Shown here piece by piece: positions 40,764 through 52,460 of a DNA stretch of 64,000 bases (the first letter of the stretch is position 1; each line of letters starts with the position of its first letter). Source of the DNA: Actinosynnema sp042752395 (GTDB lineage Bacteria > Actinomycetota > Actinomycetes > Mycobacteriales > Pseudonocardiaceae); contig NZ_JBHYXZ010000031.1 in the NCBI RefSeq assembly GCF_042752395.1, positions 5,250 to 69,249 of the forward strand, read 5' to 3'. Made by a program: the position numbers and the translations under genes. The notes beneath the pieces were generated by a model that was given only the letters and a program-made list of their open reading frames with translations, was not told the DNA's origin and did no database searches.

Positions 40764-41354
40764 CTACGAGCCCGCCGGCACGCGCGCCGGGGACGAGCCG
40801 AGGCCGCCCGGCGCCGAGCCGTGCAGCACCACCCCGTCCGGGTAGCCCAGGGGCAGGTACATGCGGACGTCGTCGAACCGCACGTCGCCCACCGCGATCA
40901 CGTTCGGCAGCCGGCCCCACTCGCGGAAGCCGAGGCTCTCGTAGAGCCGGATCGCGCCGTGGTTGTTGCCGCGCACGCCCAGCGTCAGCATCTCCAGCCC
41001 CGCCGCGCGGGCGTCCTCCACCACCGCGCGCACCAGCCGCGCGCCCAACCCGAGCCCTCGCGCCGCCGGGTGCGCGGTCACCCGCCGCACCTCGGCCATG
41101 TGCCGGAACACCTCGCTCTCGGAGCGCCGCCACGTCGCCGTGCCGCGCAGCACGCCGTCCACCCGCGCCACGACGAGCGCGCCGTCGCGCGGGGAGGCGA
41201 ACACGGTGTCCAGCCACGCGTCGGTGTCCGCCCGCGACGGCGGCGCCTGCCAGCCGATCGCGCCCCCGGCGGCCACCACGGCGTGCAGCACCTCGTGCAC
41301 TTCGGCCCGAAGCCGTTCGTCGGCCACCGCTGGCTTGCTGAGCTGGATCTCCAC
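40764..41354 (-). CDS. GNAT-family N-acetyltransferase
   Basis: A 196-residue GNAT. The acetyl-CoA-binding motif A is VRRVTAHPAARGLGLGARLV, followed by AGLEMLTLGVRGNNHGAIRLYESLGF (motif B), read here as two adjacent blocks. The acetyl acceptor is unknown. It starts at GTG 41354, only 27 bases from the divergent ABC transporter gene, so the two share a very short promoter region. A Pro/Gly-rich tail of about 20 residues is unusual but harmless. Confidence 0.85.
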   Translation of the reverse strand: MEIQLSKPAVADERLRAEVHEVLHAVVAAGGAIGWQAPPSRADTDAWLDTVFASPRDGALVVARVDGVLRGTATWRRSESEVFRHMAEVRRVTAHPAARGLGLGARLVRAVVEDARAAGLEMLTLGVRGNNHGAIRLYESLGFREWGRLPNVIAVGDVRFDDVRMYLPLGYPDGVVLHGSAPGGLGSSPARVPAGS

Positions 41355-41381
41355 GGCCCCAACCCTAAAACGGCTCCGGGA

Positions 41382-42332
41382 ATGTCGGACGCCGTCGCTA
41401 CCGTGACGCACGTGACCCCCACCCTCGTCCACGCCCAGGGCCTGACCAAGCACTTCGGCTCGTTCGAAGCCGTCCGGGGCATCGACGTCGAGGTGCGCCG
41501 GGGCGAGGCGTTCGGCTTCCTCGGCCCCAACGGCGCGGGCAAGTCCTCGACCATGCGGATGGTGTCGTGCGTGTCGCCGCGCACGGGCGGCGAGCTGCGC
41601 GTGCTGGGCCTGGACCCGGACACCGACGGCCCCCGCATCCGCGCCCGCCTGGGCGTGGTGCCGCAGCAGGACAACCTCGACACCGAGCTGACCGTCCGGC
41701 AGAACCTCCAGGTGTACGGCCGCTACTTCGGCCTGTCCCGGGCGGCGGTGCGGGAGCGCGCCGTGGAGCTGATGGAGTTCGCCCAGCTCACCGACCGCGC
41801 CGACGCCGAGGTGGAGCCCCTGTCGGGCGGCATGAAGCGGCGGCTCACCATCGCCCGCTCGCTGGTCAACGACCCCGAGCTGCTCCTGCTCGACGAGCCG
41901 ACCACGGGCCTGGACCCGCAGGCCCGCCACCTGCTGTGGGACCGGCTGTTCCGGCTCAAGCAGTCCGGCGTCACGCTCATCATCACCACGCACTACATGG
42001 ACGAGGCCGAGCAGCTGTGCGACCGGCTCGTGGTGATGGACGGCGGCCGGATCGTGGCCGAGGGGTCGCCGGCGGAGCTGATCCGCCGCTACTCGACCAG
42101 GGAGGTGCTGGAGCTGCGCTTCCCGCCCGGCGAGCAGAGCGCCGCCGAGGTGCGCGACCTGGCCGACCGGGTCGAGGTGCTGCCGGACCGGGTGCTGCTC
42201 TACACCGCCGACGGCGAGGCGGCGCTGTCCGCGGCGCACGCGCGGGGCGTGCGGCCGGTGTCCGGCCTGGTGCGCCGCAGCACGCTGGAGGACGTGTTCC
42301 TGCGCCTGACCGGCCGGACGTTGGTGGACTGA
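41382..42332 (+). CDS. ABC-2 exporter ATP-binding protein
   Basis: A 316-residue ATPase. Walker A is GPNGAGKS, the Q-loop VPQQDNLD, the signature LSGGMKRR, and Walker B LLLLDEPTTGLD; a C-terminal DrrA-like region runs from about 235. It energises export of lipids, antibiotics or drugs through the two permeases that follow. I use ATG 41382; GTG 41412 (before TPTLVHAQGLTKHFG) is an alternative, since neither start has a good ribosome site and the message could be leaderless. Confidence 0.9.
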   Translation: MSDAVATVTHVTPTLVHAQGLTKHFGSFEAVRGIDVEVRRGEAFGFLGPNGAGKSSTMRMVSCVSPRTGGELRVLGLDPDTDGPRIRARLGVVPQQDNLDTELTVRQNLQVYGRYFGLSRAAVRERAVELMEFAQLTDRADAEVEPLSGGMKRRLTIARSLVNDPELLLLDEPTTGLDPQARHLLWDRLFRLKQSGVTLIITTHYMDEAEQLCDRLVVMDGGRIVAEGSPAELIRRYSTREVLELRFPPGEQSAAEVRDLADRVEVLPDRVLLYTADGEAALSAAHARGVRPVSGLVRRSTLEDVFLRLTGRTLVD

Positions 42333-42333
42333 G

Positions 42334-43122
42334 ATGAGCGCCCACGTCGTCGGACCCTGGCGCGCCGCGCTCATCGCGGTCGAGCACCACTGGACCTGGT
42401 ACCGCCGCAACTGGCGGGCCACGGTCATCTCCAACTTCCTGCAACCCGTGCTGTTCCTGCTCGCGATGGGCGTCGGCTTCGGCTCGCAGGTCCGGGTGGG
42501 CGAAGCCACCGGCGGCCACCCGTACCTGGTGTACCTGGCGCCCGCGCTGATGGTGCTGACCGCCGTGCAGAACGCCGTGTTCGAGTCCACCTGGGTGGTG
42601 TTCTCGTCCTTCCAGTGGCAGCGCACGTACCTGGCCGTGACGGCCACCCCGGTCACGCCCGCCCAGGTGCTCCACGGCCAACTGCTGTGGATCGCGCTGC
42701 GGCTGGCGTCCGGCGCGGCCGTGTTCCTGCTCATCGCCGCCGCCCTGGGCGCGATCACCAGCCCGGCCGCGCTGCTGGCCGTGCCGTTCGCCGTGCTGGC
42801 CGGCATGGCGTTCAGCGCGCTCACGGTCGCCTACACCGCGACCAGGTCGAAACCCGACTCGTTCAGCGCCCTCCTCCGCTTCCTGGTGACGCCGATGACC
42901 CTGTTCACCGGCGCGTTCTTCCCGCTGGACCAGCTGCCCGGCTGGCTGCGCCCGCTGGCCTGGCCCACCCCGGTCTGGCACGGCATCGAGCTGGCCCGCG
43001 GCGCGACGTTCGGCACCCTGCGCCCGCTGCCCGCCCTGGGCCACGTGGCGTACCTGTCCGCCCTGGTCGTGCTCGGTGTCGTGCTGGGTCGCCGCTACTT
43101 CCGCCGGAGGCTGGCCGGATGA
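42334..43122 (+). CDS. ABC-2 transporter permease 1
   Basis: A 262-residue ABC-2-type permease with about six membrane helices (FLQPVLFLLAMGVGFG, AAVFLLIAAALGAI, LLAVPFAVLAGMAF and others) and the conserved late region GAFFPLDQLPGWLRPLAWPTP. It starts 1 base after the ATPase stop. Two related but distinct permeases in tandem suggest a heterodimeric pore; substrate unknown. Confidence 0.88.
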   Translation: MSAHVVGPWRAALIAVEHHWTWYRRNWRATVISNFLQPVLFLLAMGVGFGSQVRVGEATGGHPYLVYLAPALMVLTAVQNAVFESTWVVFSSFQWQRTYLAVTATPVTPAQVLHGQLLWIALRLASGAAVFLLIAAALGAITSPAALLAVPFAVLAGMAFSALTVAYTATRSKPDSFSALLRFLVTPMTLFTGAFFPLDQLPGWLRPLAWPTPVWHGIELARGATFGTLRPLPALGHVAYLSALVVLGVVLGRRYFRRRLAG

Positions 43123-43970
43123 GGCACGAGACCGCCACGCGCCCGCCCGCCCCGGCCCCGTCGCGCCCCGGCGCCGGGCTGCTGCTGCGGGTCGTCCCAC
43201 CCGGCCTGTACGCGGGCCGCTCGCACGTCCTGGTCGAACGCTCCTACCTGGTCAGCAGGCGGGTCTGGCTGCAGGTGGTGTCCGGGTTCGCCGAGCCGCT
43301 GTTCTTCCTGTTCTCCCTCGGCTACGGCCTCGGGCAGCTCGTCACCACCGTCGAGGGACCCGACGGGCCGGTGCCGTACGCCGCGTTCGTCGCGCCCGCC
43401 CTGCTGGCCGCGTCGGCGATGAACGGCGCGGTGTACGAGGCCACCTTCAACCTGTTCTTCAAGTTCAAGCACGCGAAGGTCTACGACGCGGTGCTGGCCA
43501 CCCCGCTCGGCCCGGTCGACATCGCGGTCGGCGAGGCGGCGTGGTGCCTCATCCGCGGCGGCCTGTACTCGGGCGGGTTCCTCGTGGTCATGCTCGGGTT
43601 CGGGCTCGTCGGCTCGCCGTGGGCGCTGCTGGCGCTGCCCGCGTGCCTGTTGGTCGCGCTGGGGTTCGCGGCGGTCGGCATGGCCGCGGCCACGTTCCTG
43701 CGCTCGTGGCACGACTTCGACCTGGTGCAGCTCGCGGTGATGCCGCTGTTCCTGTTCTCGACCACGTTCTACCCGCTGTCGGTCTACCCCGGCTGGTTGC
43801 GGGCGGTGGTCCAGTGCACCCCGCTGTACCACGCGATCGAGCTGATGAGGGACCTGACCACCGGGCACGTCGGCTGGGACGCGCTCGGGCACGTCGCGTA
43901 CTTCCTGGTCATGGCCGTCGTCGGGGTGGCCCTGGCGGCCCGCAGGCTCGGCAAGTTGCTGCTGACCTGA
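43119..43970 (+). CDS. ABC-2 transporter permease 2
   Basis: A 283-residue ABC-2 permease. A cytoplasmic N-terminus of about 35 residues precedes six helices, and the late motif TTFYPLSVYPGWLRAVVQCTP parallels that of permease 1. ATG 43119 overlaps the stop of permease 1 by 4 bases. The gene set ATPase-permease-permease resembles DrrAB/Nod-type export systems. A DoxX gene follows after 42 bases with its own GGAGG site. Confidence 0.88.
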   Translation: MRHETATRPPAPAPSRPGAGLLLRVVPPGLYAGRSHVLVERSYLVSRRVWLQVVSGFAEPLFFLFSLGYGLGQLVTTVEGPDGPVPYAAFVAPALLAASAMNGAVYEATFNLFFKFKHAKVYDAVLATPLGPVDIAVGEAAWCLIRGGLYSGGFLVVMLGFGLVGSPWALLALPACLLVALGFAAVGMAAATFLRSWHDFDLVQLAVMPLFLFSTTFYPLSVYPGWLRAVVQCTPLYHAIELMRDLTTGHVGWDALGHVAYFLVMAVVGVALAARRLGKLLLT

Positions 43971-44012
43971 GCCGGTTGAACACTGGACGAACCCCGAGCA
44001 CCGGAGGTCGTC

Positions 44013-44423
44013 ATGGACGTCATCGCACTCATCGGCCGCATCCTGTTCGTGTTCCTGTTCTTCGGCTCCGCCTTCGGCCACATGACCCAGACCGAGGCCA
44101 TGGCCGGCTACGCCGCGTCCAAGGGCGTCCCGTCGCCCAAAGCCGCCACGTTCGGCAGCGGCGTGCTCATGGCCGTCGGCGGGTTGATGCTGCTCCTGGG
44201 CGTGTGGGCGGACCTCGGCGCGCTGCTGCTGGTGCTGTTCCTGCTGCCCACGGCGTTCCTCATGCACGCGTTCTGGAAGGAGACCGACCCGCAGAACCGG
44301 CAGGTCGAGATGATCCAGTTCAACAAGGACCTCGCGCTCGCCGGCGGCGCGCTCATGTTCTTCGGCCTGTACGCGGGCCCGGGGTCCGAACTCGGCCTCA
44401 CCATCACCGGACCGTTGTTCTGA
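44013..44423 (+). CDS. DoxX-family membrane protein
   Basis: A 136-residue DoxX/DoxD-like protein with four helices (LIGRILFVFLFFGSAFGHM, VLMAVGGLMLLLGVWADLGALLLVLFL in two parts, and a C-terminal helix) and the conserved HAFWKETDP. In mycobacteria DoxX works with superoxide dismutase and SseA in redox homeostasis, but neither partner is adjacent here. It starts at ATG 44013, preceded by GGAGG. Confidence 0.85.
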   Translation: MDVIALIGRILFVFLFFGSAFGHMTQTEAMAGYAASKGVPSPKAATFGSGVLMAVGGLMLLLGVWADLGALLLVLFLLPTAFLMHAFWKETDPQNRQVEMIQFNKDLALAGGALMFFGLYAGPGSELGLTITGPLF

Positions 44424-44442
44424 CTCGCGCCGGCGCTGCCGT

Positions 44443-44448
44443 TACCCT
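44443..44448 (+). promoter_or_regulatory. Leaderless promoter -10 of the B12-binding radical SAM gene
   Basis: TACCCT ends 6 bases before GTG 44455. No ribosome-binding sequence is present, pointing to a leaderless transcript. Confidence 0.5.
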
Positions 44449-44454
44449 GGTCGC

Positions 44455-46419
<1,965 letters not shown>

Positions 46420-46454
46420 CCGGGTGTTGACCTGCGGATTCCCGTAGGCGATCG

Positions 46455-46488
46455 GGGGCGGATCCGCGCGTGGGCGCGAGTCCGCCCC
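46455..46488. terminator. Hairpin between convergent genes
   Basis: GGGGCGGA (46455-46462) pairs with TCCGCCCC (46481-46488), and inner CGCGC with GCGCG. It lies in the 70-base gap between the radical SAM and protease stops and probably ends both transcripts. Confidence 0.6.
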
Positions 46489-46489
46489 T

Positions 46490-47974
46490 CTACTCCCGCA
46501 CGGCGGCGAGCGCGTCGACCATGCCGTGCCCGTAGAAGCCGTTGTACTCCGAGTACCCGGTGCAGTAGGCGTCCTGCGCGCCCGTGCCGTTGAGGTCGTA
46601 GTCCGCCGGGCACGGCAGCGTCTCCGCCTGCGCGTTCAGCATGCGGGTCAGGTCCCCGGGACCGGCCTCGGGGTGCGTGGACGCGAGCAGCGCCGCCACC
46701 CCGGACACGTGCGGCGCGGCCATCGACGTGCCGCACGAGTAGTCGTATCCGGCGGCCGGCACGGTCGACAGCACGCACGAGCCCCGCCCGTCGTCCGGGG
46801 CCTGCCGGCGGTCGCCGCCCGGCGCGGTCACGTCCACCGCGCCCAGCCCGTAGGAGCTGTACCCGGCCTTGACCTTGTTCGCGCCCACCGACGACACCGC
46901 CACCACGTTGCGCAGCTGCGCCGGCAGCACCAGGCACGAGTTGTCCACCGGCCGCGGCCGGACGTCCTCCGGCGCGGCGTTGGTCGGGCTCACCGCGTCC
47001 CGGCCCGGCTTGGTCAGGTCGACGGCCGCGTTGCCCGCCGCCGCCACCGTCAGCACGCCCCGCGCGGACGCGTGCTCGACCGCCCGCCGCACCGCCTCGT
47101 AGACCACGGACTGGCCCTGCTGGTCCTGGCAGGTGAACACCCAGGGGTCGATGAAGTAGCTGTTGTTGGTGATCGTCATGCCCCGTTCGGCGGCCCACAT
47201 GAACCCGCACACCGCGTACTCGGGGTAGATGAACCCGGCGTCGTCCACGACCTTCACCGACGCGATCCGCACGCCCGGCGCGACGCCCGTCGTGCCCCGG
47301 CCGTCGTCGGCCGCCGCGATCGTGCCCGCCACGTGCGTGCCGTGCCCGGACGTCGTCGGGGACCACGCCGCGGGCGACGGGTCCGCCACCCCGGTCGTGC
47401 AGCCGGCCGACAACGCCGGGTCCAGCGCGCCGACGAGGTCCGGGTGCGTCGGGTCGATGCCCGAGTCGAGCACGCCCACCACCACGTCCCGGCTGCCGGT
47501 GCTCACCGCGTGCGCCTCGGCCGCCCGGATCAGGTCCATGTCCCACTGCTCGGCCGTGCGGTCCACCGGCGCCTGCTCGGCGCGCGCGCCGCCCGCCTCG
47601 TCGTCCTTCTTCTTCCGGGCGGGCGCGCCGGTGCGCTTGGACAGGCCGTCGAGCTGCGCGCTGTACGCCCGGTGCGGGCCGATGCGCCGGCCGAACGCGG
47701 GGTCGGGCGAGGTGGCCACGGCCACCGCGATCTGCGGGTAGTAGTGGGCGGTCGCGCCGCACGCGGCGGCGATCTCCGCCTCGGCCAGCGGCGCGCTCGT
47801 GCCGGGGGTGAAGACGATCAGGTAGCGCAGCGTCGGGCCGGGCTGGACGCAGTCCGCCGCGGTCACCGGCGACCCGGGCTCGGCCGCGGCCGCCGGGGCG
47901 GCCAACGGCAGGCAGCCGGTCGCGAGCAGCGCCGCGCTGACCGCGACCGCTTGGACGCGGCGGTGCAGAGGCAC
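46490..47974 (-). CDS. Secreted subtilisin-family (S8) serine protease
   Basis: A 494-residue subtilase. The signal peptide (HRRVQAVAVSAALLATG, cleaved near AAAA-EP) is followed by an I9-like propeptide (about 50-130) and the peptidase domain with Asp in GVLDSGID, His in GHGTHVAGT, oxyanion Asn in AAAGNAA and Ser in CGTSMAAPH. I chose GTG 47974 because GGAGG lies 6-7 bases upstream and the signal peptide then starts correctly. The C-terminal part has several cysteines. It sits antisense between the two radical-SAM genes. Confidence 0.92.
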   Translation of the reverse strand: MPLHRRVQAVAVSAALLATGCLPLAAPAAAAEPGSPVTAADCVQPGPTLRYLIVFTPGTSAPLAEAEIAAACGATAHYYPQIAVAVATSPDPAFGRRIGPHRAYSAQLDGLSKRTGAPARKKKDDEAGGARAEQAPVDRTAEQWDMDLIRAAEAHAVSTGSRDVVVGVLDSGIDPTHPDLVGALDPALSAGCTTGVADPSPAAWSPTTSGHGTHVAGTIAAADDGRGTTGVAPGVRIASVKVVDDAGFIYPEYAVCGFMWAAERGMTITNNSYFIDPWVFTCQDQQGQSVVYEAVRRAVEHASARGVLTVAAAGNAAVDLTKPGRDAVSPTNAAPEDVRPRPVDNSCLVLPAQLRNVVAVSSVGANKVKAGYSSYGLGAVDVTAPGGDRRQAPDDGRGSCVLSTVPAAGYDYSCGTSMAAPHVSGVAALLASTHPEAGPGDLTRMLNAQAETLPCPADYDLNGTGAQDAYCTGYSEYNGFYGHGMVDALAAVRE

Positions 47975-48194
47975 GGGGGACCTCCAGGGCTGTACCGGTC
48001 GGGGCTGCTGGTGCCGGACGGTAGCCAGGCGGGGCGGAGCAGACAAGCGCAACGCTGCCGAACAGGTCCAAGGTACCGTCCTCGTGGACTAGGAGCGTGG
48101 ACCGTCGGGGTGCTCACCCCGCCGCGGCCCACCCGGGCACCCCAGGGGAGTAGCACTGAGCCGCCAGCAGCAGCCCAACCCGTCGGCCGCACCT

Positions 48195-48938
48195 GTGCAG
48201 AAGCTGCGTCTGCGCTATGCCAAACGCGGTCGGCTGCGGTTCACGTCACACCGTGACATCGCACGCACGTTCGAGCGTGCGTTGCGCCGGGCAGGTGTCC
48301 CCATGGCCTACTCCCAGGGCTTCAACCCTCACCCGAAGGTGTCCTGGGTCGGCGCGGCGCCCACCGGGGTGGCGAGCGAGGCCGAGTACCTCGAGGTGCA
48401 GGTGGTCGACCCGGTCGACCCGGAGGCGCTGCGGACCGCGCTGGACGCCGTGCTGCCGCCCGGCCTGGACGTGCTCGAGGTGGTCCAGGCGGCCGGCGGG
48501 GCGCTGCCCGAGCGCATCGAGGCGAGCGCCTGGCGGGTCGAGCTGCCCGGTGTGCCGCCGGAGCGGCTCGCCGACGCCGTGACCGCGTTGATGGGGTCCG
48601 GGTCGGTCGAGGTCGAGCGGCTGACCAAGGACGGGAAGAAGATCGTGGACGTGCGGCCGGCGATCGTGTCGGCCGCGGTCGAGGCGCAGGTCGGCGTGCA
48701 TTCGAGCGACGCCGGACACGATGCACGGGATTTGTCACAGCCGTATGGGATACTCATGACGGTCGTACGGCAGACAACCCCTACCGTGAGACCCGACGAC
48801 GTGCTGAGCGCGCTCCGAGTCGTCGCCGACCTGGTTCCGCCGGTGCCCGCGAAGGCGACCCGGATGGCGCAGGGGCGGCTGGACGAGGAAGGCCGCCTGG
48901 TCGACCCGCTCGCCCCGGACAGGGCGGCGGAGGTCTGA
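48195..48938 (+). CDS. TIGR03936-family radical SAM-associated protein
   Basis: A protein of 247 residues from GTG 48195 (QKLRLRYAKRGRLRFTSHRD, then SQGFNPHPKVSW), of the TIGR03936/DUF2344 family. It lacks the Cys motif itself and is thought to assist the TIGR03960 enzyme. GTG 48195 has no ribosome site. An in-frame CTG at 48156, preceded by AGGGGAG, would add 13 residues (Ser-Arg-Gln-Gln-Gln...) and is the better-supported but non-canonical start. rne follows after a 190-base leader. Confidence 0.88.
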   Translation: MQKLRLRYAKRGRLRFTSHRDIARTFERALRRAGVPMAYSQGFNPHPKVSWVGAAPTGVASEAEYLEVQVVDPVDPEALRTALDAVLPPGLDVLEVVQAAGGALPERIEASAWRVELPGVPPERLADAVTALMGSGSVEVERLTKDGKKIVDVRPAIVSAAVEAQVGVHSSDAGHDARDLSQPYGILMTVVRQTTPTVRPDDVLSALRVVADLVPPVPAKATRMAQGRLDEEGRLVDPLAPDRAAEV

Positions 48939-49128
48939 TCGCGCGGTGCGGAGCGGCGCTGACGGCGTCGTCGACCAGTGTTACCGGACCTGCTGTGCCG
49001 CGTGCCCCACGGGCGGGCGCCACAGCGCGAGGCAAGGATTCCCGCCGCCAGCCGCGGCGGTGAGTGGACAAGAGAGGCCCCTGCGCGGCCGCGTCGGTTG
49101 GGACGCGCCCGGGGGCGGAGGAGCTGCA

Positions 49129-52100
49129 TTGTCGAACACGGAAAAGCCTGCCGGCGCCGCCGGCGGGGGTAGCGCCACATCCGCACACCCGGATCTGGCC
49201 GACCTGCCCGCGAAGCTGCGGGTGCACGCGCTGGCCAAGCTGCTCGGCGCGAGCAGCAAGGACGTCGTGGCGGCCCTCGCCGACCTCGGCGAGACGGTGA
49301 AGGGCGCGCAGTCCAGCGTGAGCCGCGACCTCGCGCTCAAGGTCGCCGAAAGCCTGCTGAACTGGGACGACATCGTCACCGGCGAGGTGGACGAGCAGAC
49401 CGAGGAACCGGTGGCGGTGGCCCGCGAGGTCGCGCCGCTGGTGCCGCTGTTCGCCCCGCCCTCGGCGGTCTTCCTGCCGCCGACCCCGGTGGCCGCCCAG
49501 ACCCCGGTGAGCCGCGACGACGACCTCGACGAGCACGAGGACGACGCGGAGGAGCACGCGGGCGCCGACGACGCCGGCGACGAGGGCGAAGGCCGCCGCC
49601 GCCGTCGTCGTGGCCGGCGTGGCCGCGGCCGCGGCAAGGGCGTGGGCGAGGACAACGGCGAGGAGGAGCAGGTCGAGGAGCCGGCGGAGGCCGCCGAGGC
49701 CGAGGCCGAGACCGCCGACGAGACCGCCGCCGAGGACGAGGGCACGGGCAGCCGCCGCCGTCGGCGGCGCCGTCGCCGCAAGACCGGCGCCGACGAAGAG
49801 GCCGCGCCGAACGAGGACGACCCGCCGAACACGGTCGTGCACGTCCGCGAGCCCGCCCGCGACGCCCGCGACGACAAGGCCGACTCCGAGGCCGTGCAGA
49901 ACGAGGTGCGCAGCGTCCGCGGCTCGACCCGGCTCGAGGCCAAGCGCCAGCGCCGCCGGGACGGCCGCGAGGCCGGTCGCCGCCGCGCCCCCGTGCTGTC
50001 CGAGGCCGAGTTCCTGGCCCGCCGCGAGGCCGTCGAGCGCACGATGGTGGTGCGCGAGCGCGGCGACCGCACGCAGATCGGCGTGCTGGAGGACGGCGTC
50101 TTGGTCGAGCACTTCGTGACCTCGTCGGGCAGCGGCTCGCTGGTCGGCAACGTCTACCTCGGCCGGGTGCAGAACGTGCTGCCCTCGATGGAGGCGGCGT
50201 TCATCGACATCGGCCGGGGCCGCAACGCGGTGCTGTACGCGGGCGAGGTCGACTGGGACGCGGCCGGCCTGGAGGGCAAGGCCCGCAAGATCGAGCAGGC
50301 CCTGTCCACCGGCGACAGCGTGCTGGTGCAGGTCACCAAGGACCCGGTCGGCCACAAGGGCGCGCGGCTCACCACCCAGATCAGCCTGCCCGGCCGCTTC
50401 CTGGTGTACGTGCCCGGCGGCGGCGCGACCGGCATCAGCCGCAAGCTGCCCGACAACGAGCGCAAGCGCCTCAAGGACATCCTCAAGCGCGTCGTCCCCG
50501 AGGACGCGGGCGTCATCATCCGCACCGCCTCGGAGGGCATCGCCGAGGAGGAGCTGGCCCGCGACGTGACCCGCCTGCAGGCGCAGTGGCAGGTCATCAA
50601 GGAGAAGGCCGACGCGCCCAAGGCCCAGGCCCCGCAGCTGCTGTACGAAGAGCCGGACCTGCTGGTCAAGGTCGTGCGCGACCTGTTCACCGAGGACTTC
50701 TCCGCGCTCATCGTCCAGGGCTCGGACGCGTGGGAGACCATCGACGCCTACGTGCGGCACGTGGCGCCCGACCTCCAGGACCGGTTGCGCAAGCACGTGG
50801 GCACCAGCGACGCGTTCACCGAGTACCGCATCGACGAGCAGCTGCTCAAGGCGCTGGACCGCAAGGTCTGGCTGCCGTCGGGCGGCTACCTGGTCATCGA
50901 CCGCACCGAGGCGATGACGGTCATCGACGTCAACACCGGCAAGTTCACCGGATCGGGTGGAAATCTCGAGGAGACGGTGACGCGGAACAACCTGGAAGCG
51001 GCCGAGGAGATCGTCCGCCAGCTCCGGTTGCGCGACATCGGCGGCATCATCGTCATCGACTTCATCGACATGGTGCTGGAGTCCAACCGCGACCTGGTGC
51101 TGCGCCGGCTGACCGAGTGCCTCGGCCGCGACCGCACGCGCCACCAGGTGGCGGAGGTGACGTCGCTGGGCCTGGTGCAGATGACGCGCAAGCGGGTCGG
51201 CACGGGCCTGCTGGAGGCGTTCTCGACCACCTGCGAGCACTGCCGCGGGCGTGGCCTGGTCGTGACCACGGAGCCGATGCACGCGCACGGCAACGGCAAC
51301 GGCGGCCAGTCGCAGCAACAGCAGCAGGGCGGCGGCCGCAAGTCGCGCCGCGGCAAGCAGGTCGACGTGCCGGAGCCGGTGGCCGAGCCGACCGTGGAGC
51401 CGACGGAGGAGCCCGAGGCGATCGCCGAGCAGCCGACCTCGGAGGACCCGGTGGCCGCCGTGGTCGAGGAGGAGGCGGCGCCGGAGACGCCGAAGCGCGA
51501 ACGCCGCCAGCGCCGCCGCGCCCGCCGCGAGGCCGGGGCCGTCGTCAAGCACGGCGACGAGCCGGCCACCGAGCCGACCGCCGAAGCCGCGCCCGAAGCG
51601 GTGTCCGAAGGCACGGCCGACACCCCGGCCGCGCCCACCGAGCAGCCCCGGCCCGCCGAGGCCGGGTCGGCGCAGTCGGAGCCGGGCCGGTCGGCGTCCG
51701 CCCGGCCGGAGTCGGGTGAGCCGGGTCGGGCGCAGTCGGCGGGGTCCGCACGGAGCCGGACCCGGTCCGGCCGCACCGTGCCGGCCCAGCCCGCGCAAGC
51801 CGAGCCCGCGCCGGCCCAGGCCGAGTCGGGTTCCGCCGCGCCGAGCCAGGCCCGGTCGGAGCAGGCCCAGTCGGAGCAGGCCCAGTCGCAGCAGGCCCAG
51901 TCCGGTCAGGCGCAGTCGGGTCAGGCCGAGCCGGCCCAGTCCGGGTCCGGCACCCCGGTGACCCGGCCGGAGCAGGCCACCGCCCCGGTCTTGGCCCAGC
52001 CGACGACCCCGGCCGAGCCCGCCGCCCAGGCCCAGCCGGAGCCCGCCGCGCAGCCCGAGCCCGCCGCCCAGGCGCAGCCCGAGCCCGCCGGGCAGGCTCG

Positions 52101-52281
52101 GTCCGCCGAGCCCGCCGCCCAGCCGGAGCCCGCCCAGGCGGAGCCCGCGGCCGAGCAGCCGCTCAACGGCCGGACCCCGGAGCCCGCGGCCCCGGTGGTG
52201 ACCACCACGCGTCGCCGCCCGGCCCGCCGCGCCGCCTCCCGGCCCGCCGGCCCGCCCCTGGGCGCGGTCAAGGAGGGCTGA
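49129..52281 (+). CDS. rne: Ribonuclease E/G
   Basis: A 1050-residue endoribonuclease. It has an N-terminal extension (about 1-300) with acidic and Arg-rich blocks (RRRRRGRRGRGRGKG), an S1 domain (about 335-400; GNVYLGRVQNVLPSMEAAF), an RNase H/5'-sensor region, and the catalytic DNase-I-like domain with Asp residues in VIDVNTGKF and VIDFIDM. The Zn-link is CEHCRGRG, and a long low-complexity C-terminus carries SEQAQSQQAQ-type and PEPAAQ repeats that would scaffold the degradosome. I chose TTG 49129 because GGAGGAG lies just upstream and homologues start near SNTEKP. The 3' end abuts a sequence gap. Confidence 0.93.
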   Translation: MSNTEKPAGAAGGGSATSAHPDLADLPAKLRVHALAKLLGASSKDVVAALADLGETVKGAQSSVSRDLALKVAESLLNWDDIVTGEVDEQTEEPVAVAREVAPLVPLFAPPSAVFLPPTPVAAQTPVSRDDDLDEHEDDAEEHAGADDAGDEGEGRRRRRRGRRGRGRGKGVGEDNGEEEQVEEPAEAAEAEAETADETAAEDEGTGSRRRRRRRRRKTGADEEAAPNEDDPPNTVVHVREPARDARDDKADSEAVQNEVRSVRGSTRLEAKRQRRRDGREAGRRRAPVLSEAEFLARREAVERTMVVRERGDRTQIGVLEDGVLVEHFVTSSGSGSLVGNVYLGRVQNVLPSMEAAFIDIGRGRNAVLYAGEVDWDAAGLEGKARKIEQALSTGDSVLVQVTKDPVGHKGARLTTQISLPGRFLVYVPGGGATGISRKLPDNERKRLKDILKRVVPEDAGVIIRTASEGIAEEELARDVTRLQAQWQVIKEKADAPKAQAPQLLYEEPDLLVKVVRDLFTEDFSALIVQGSDAWETIDAYVRHVAPDLQDRLRKHVGTSDAFTEYRIDEQLLKALDRKVWLPSGGYLVIDRTEAMTVIDVNTGKFTGSGGNLEETVTRNNLEAAEEIVRQLRLRDIGGIIVIDFIDMVLESNRDLVLRRLTECLGRDRTRHQVAEVTSLGLVQMTRKRVGTGLLEAFSTTCEHCRGRGLVVTTEPMHAHGNGNGGQSQQQQQGGGRKSRRGKQVDVPEPVAEPTVEPTEEPEAIAEQPTSEDPVAAVVEEEAAPETPKRERRQRRRARREAGAVVKHGDEPATEPTAEAAPEAVSEGTADTPAAPTEQPRPAEAGSAQSEPGRSASARPESGEPGRAQSAGSARSRTRSGRTVPAQPAQAEPAPAQAESGSAAPSQARSEQAQSEQAQSQQAQSGQAQSGQAEPAQSGSGTPVTRPEQATAPVLAQPTTPAEPAAQAQPEPAAQPEPAAQAQPEPAGQARSAEPAAQPEPAQAEPAAEQPLNGRTPEPAAPVVTTTRRRPARRAASRPAGPPLGAVKEG

Positions 52282-52289
52282 TCCACCAC

Positions 52290-52460
<171 letters not shown>

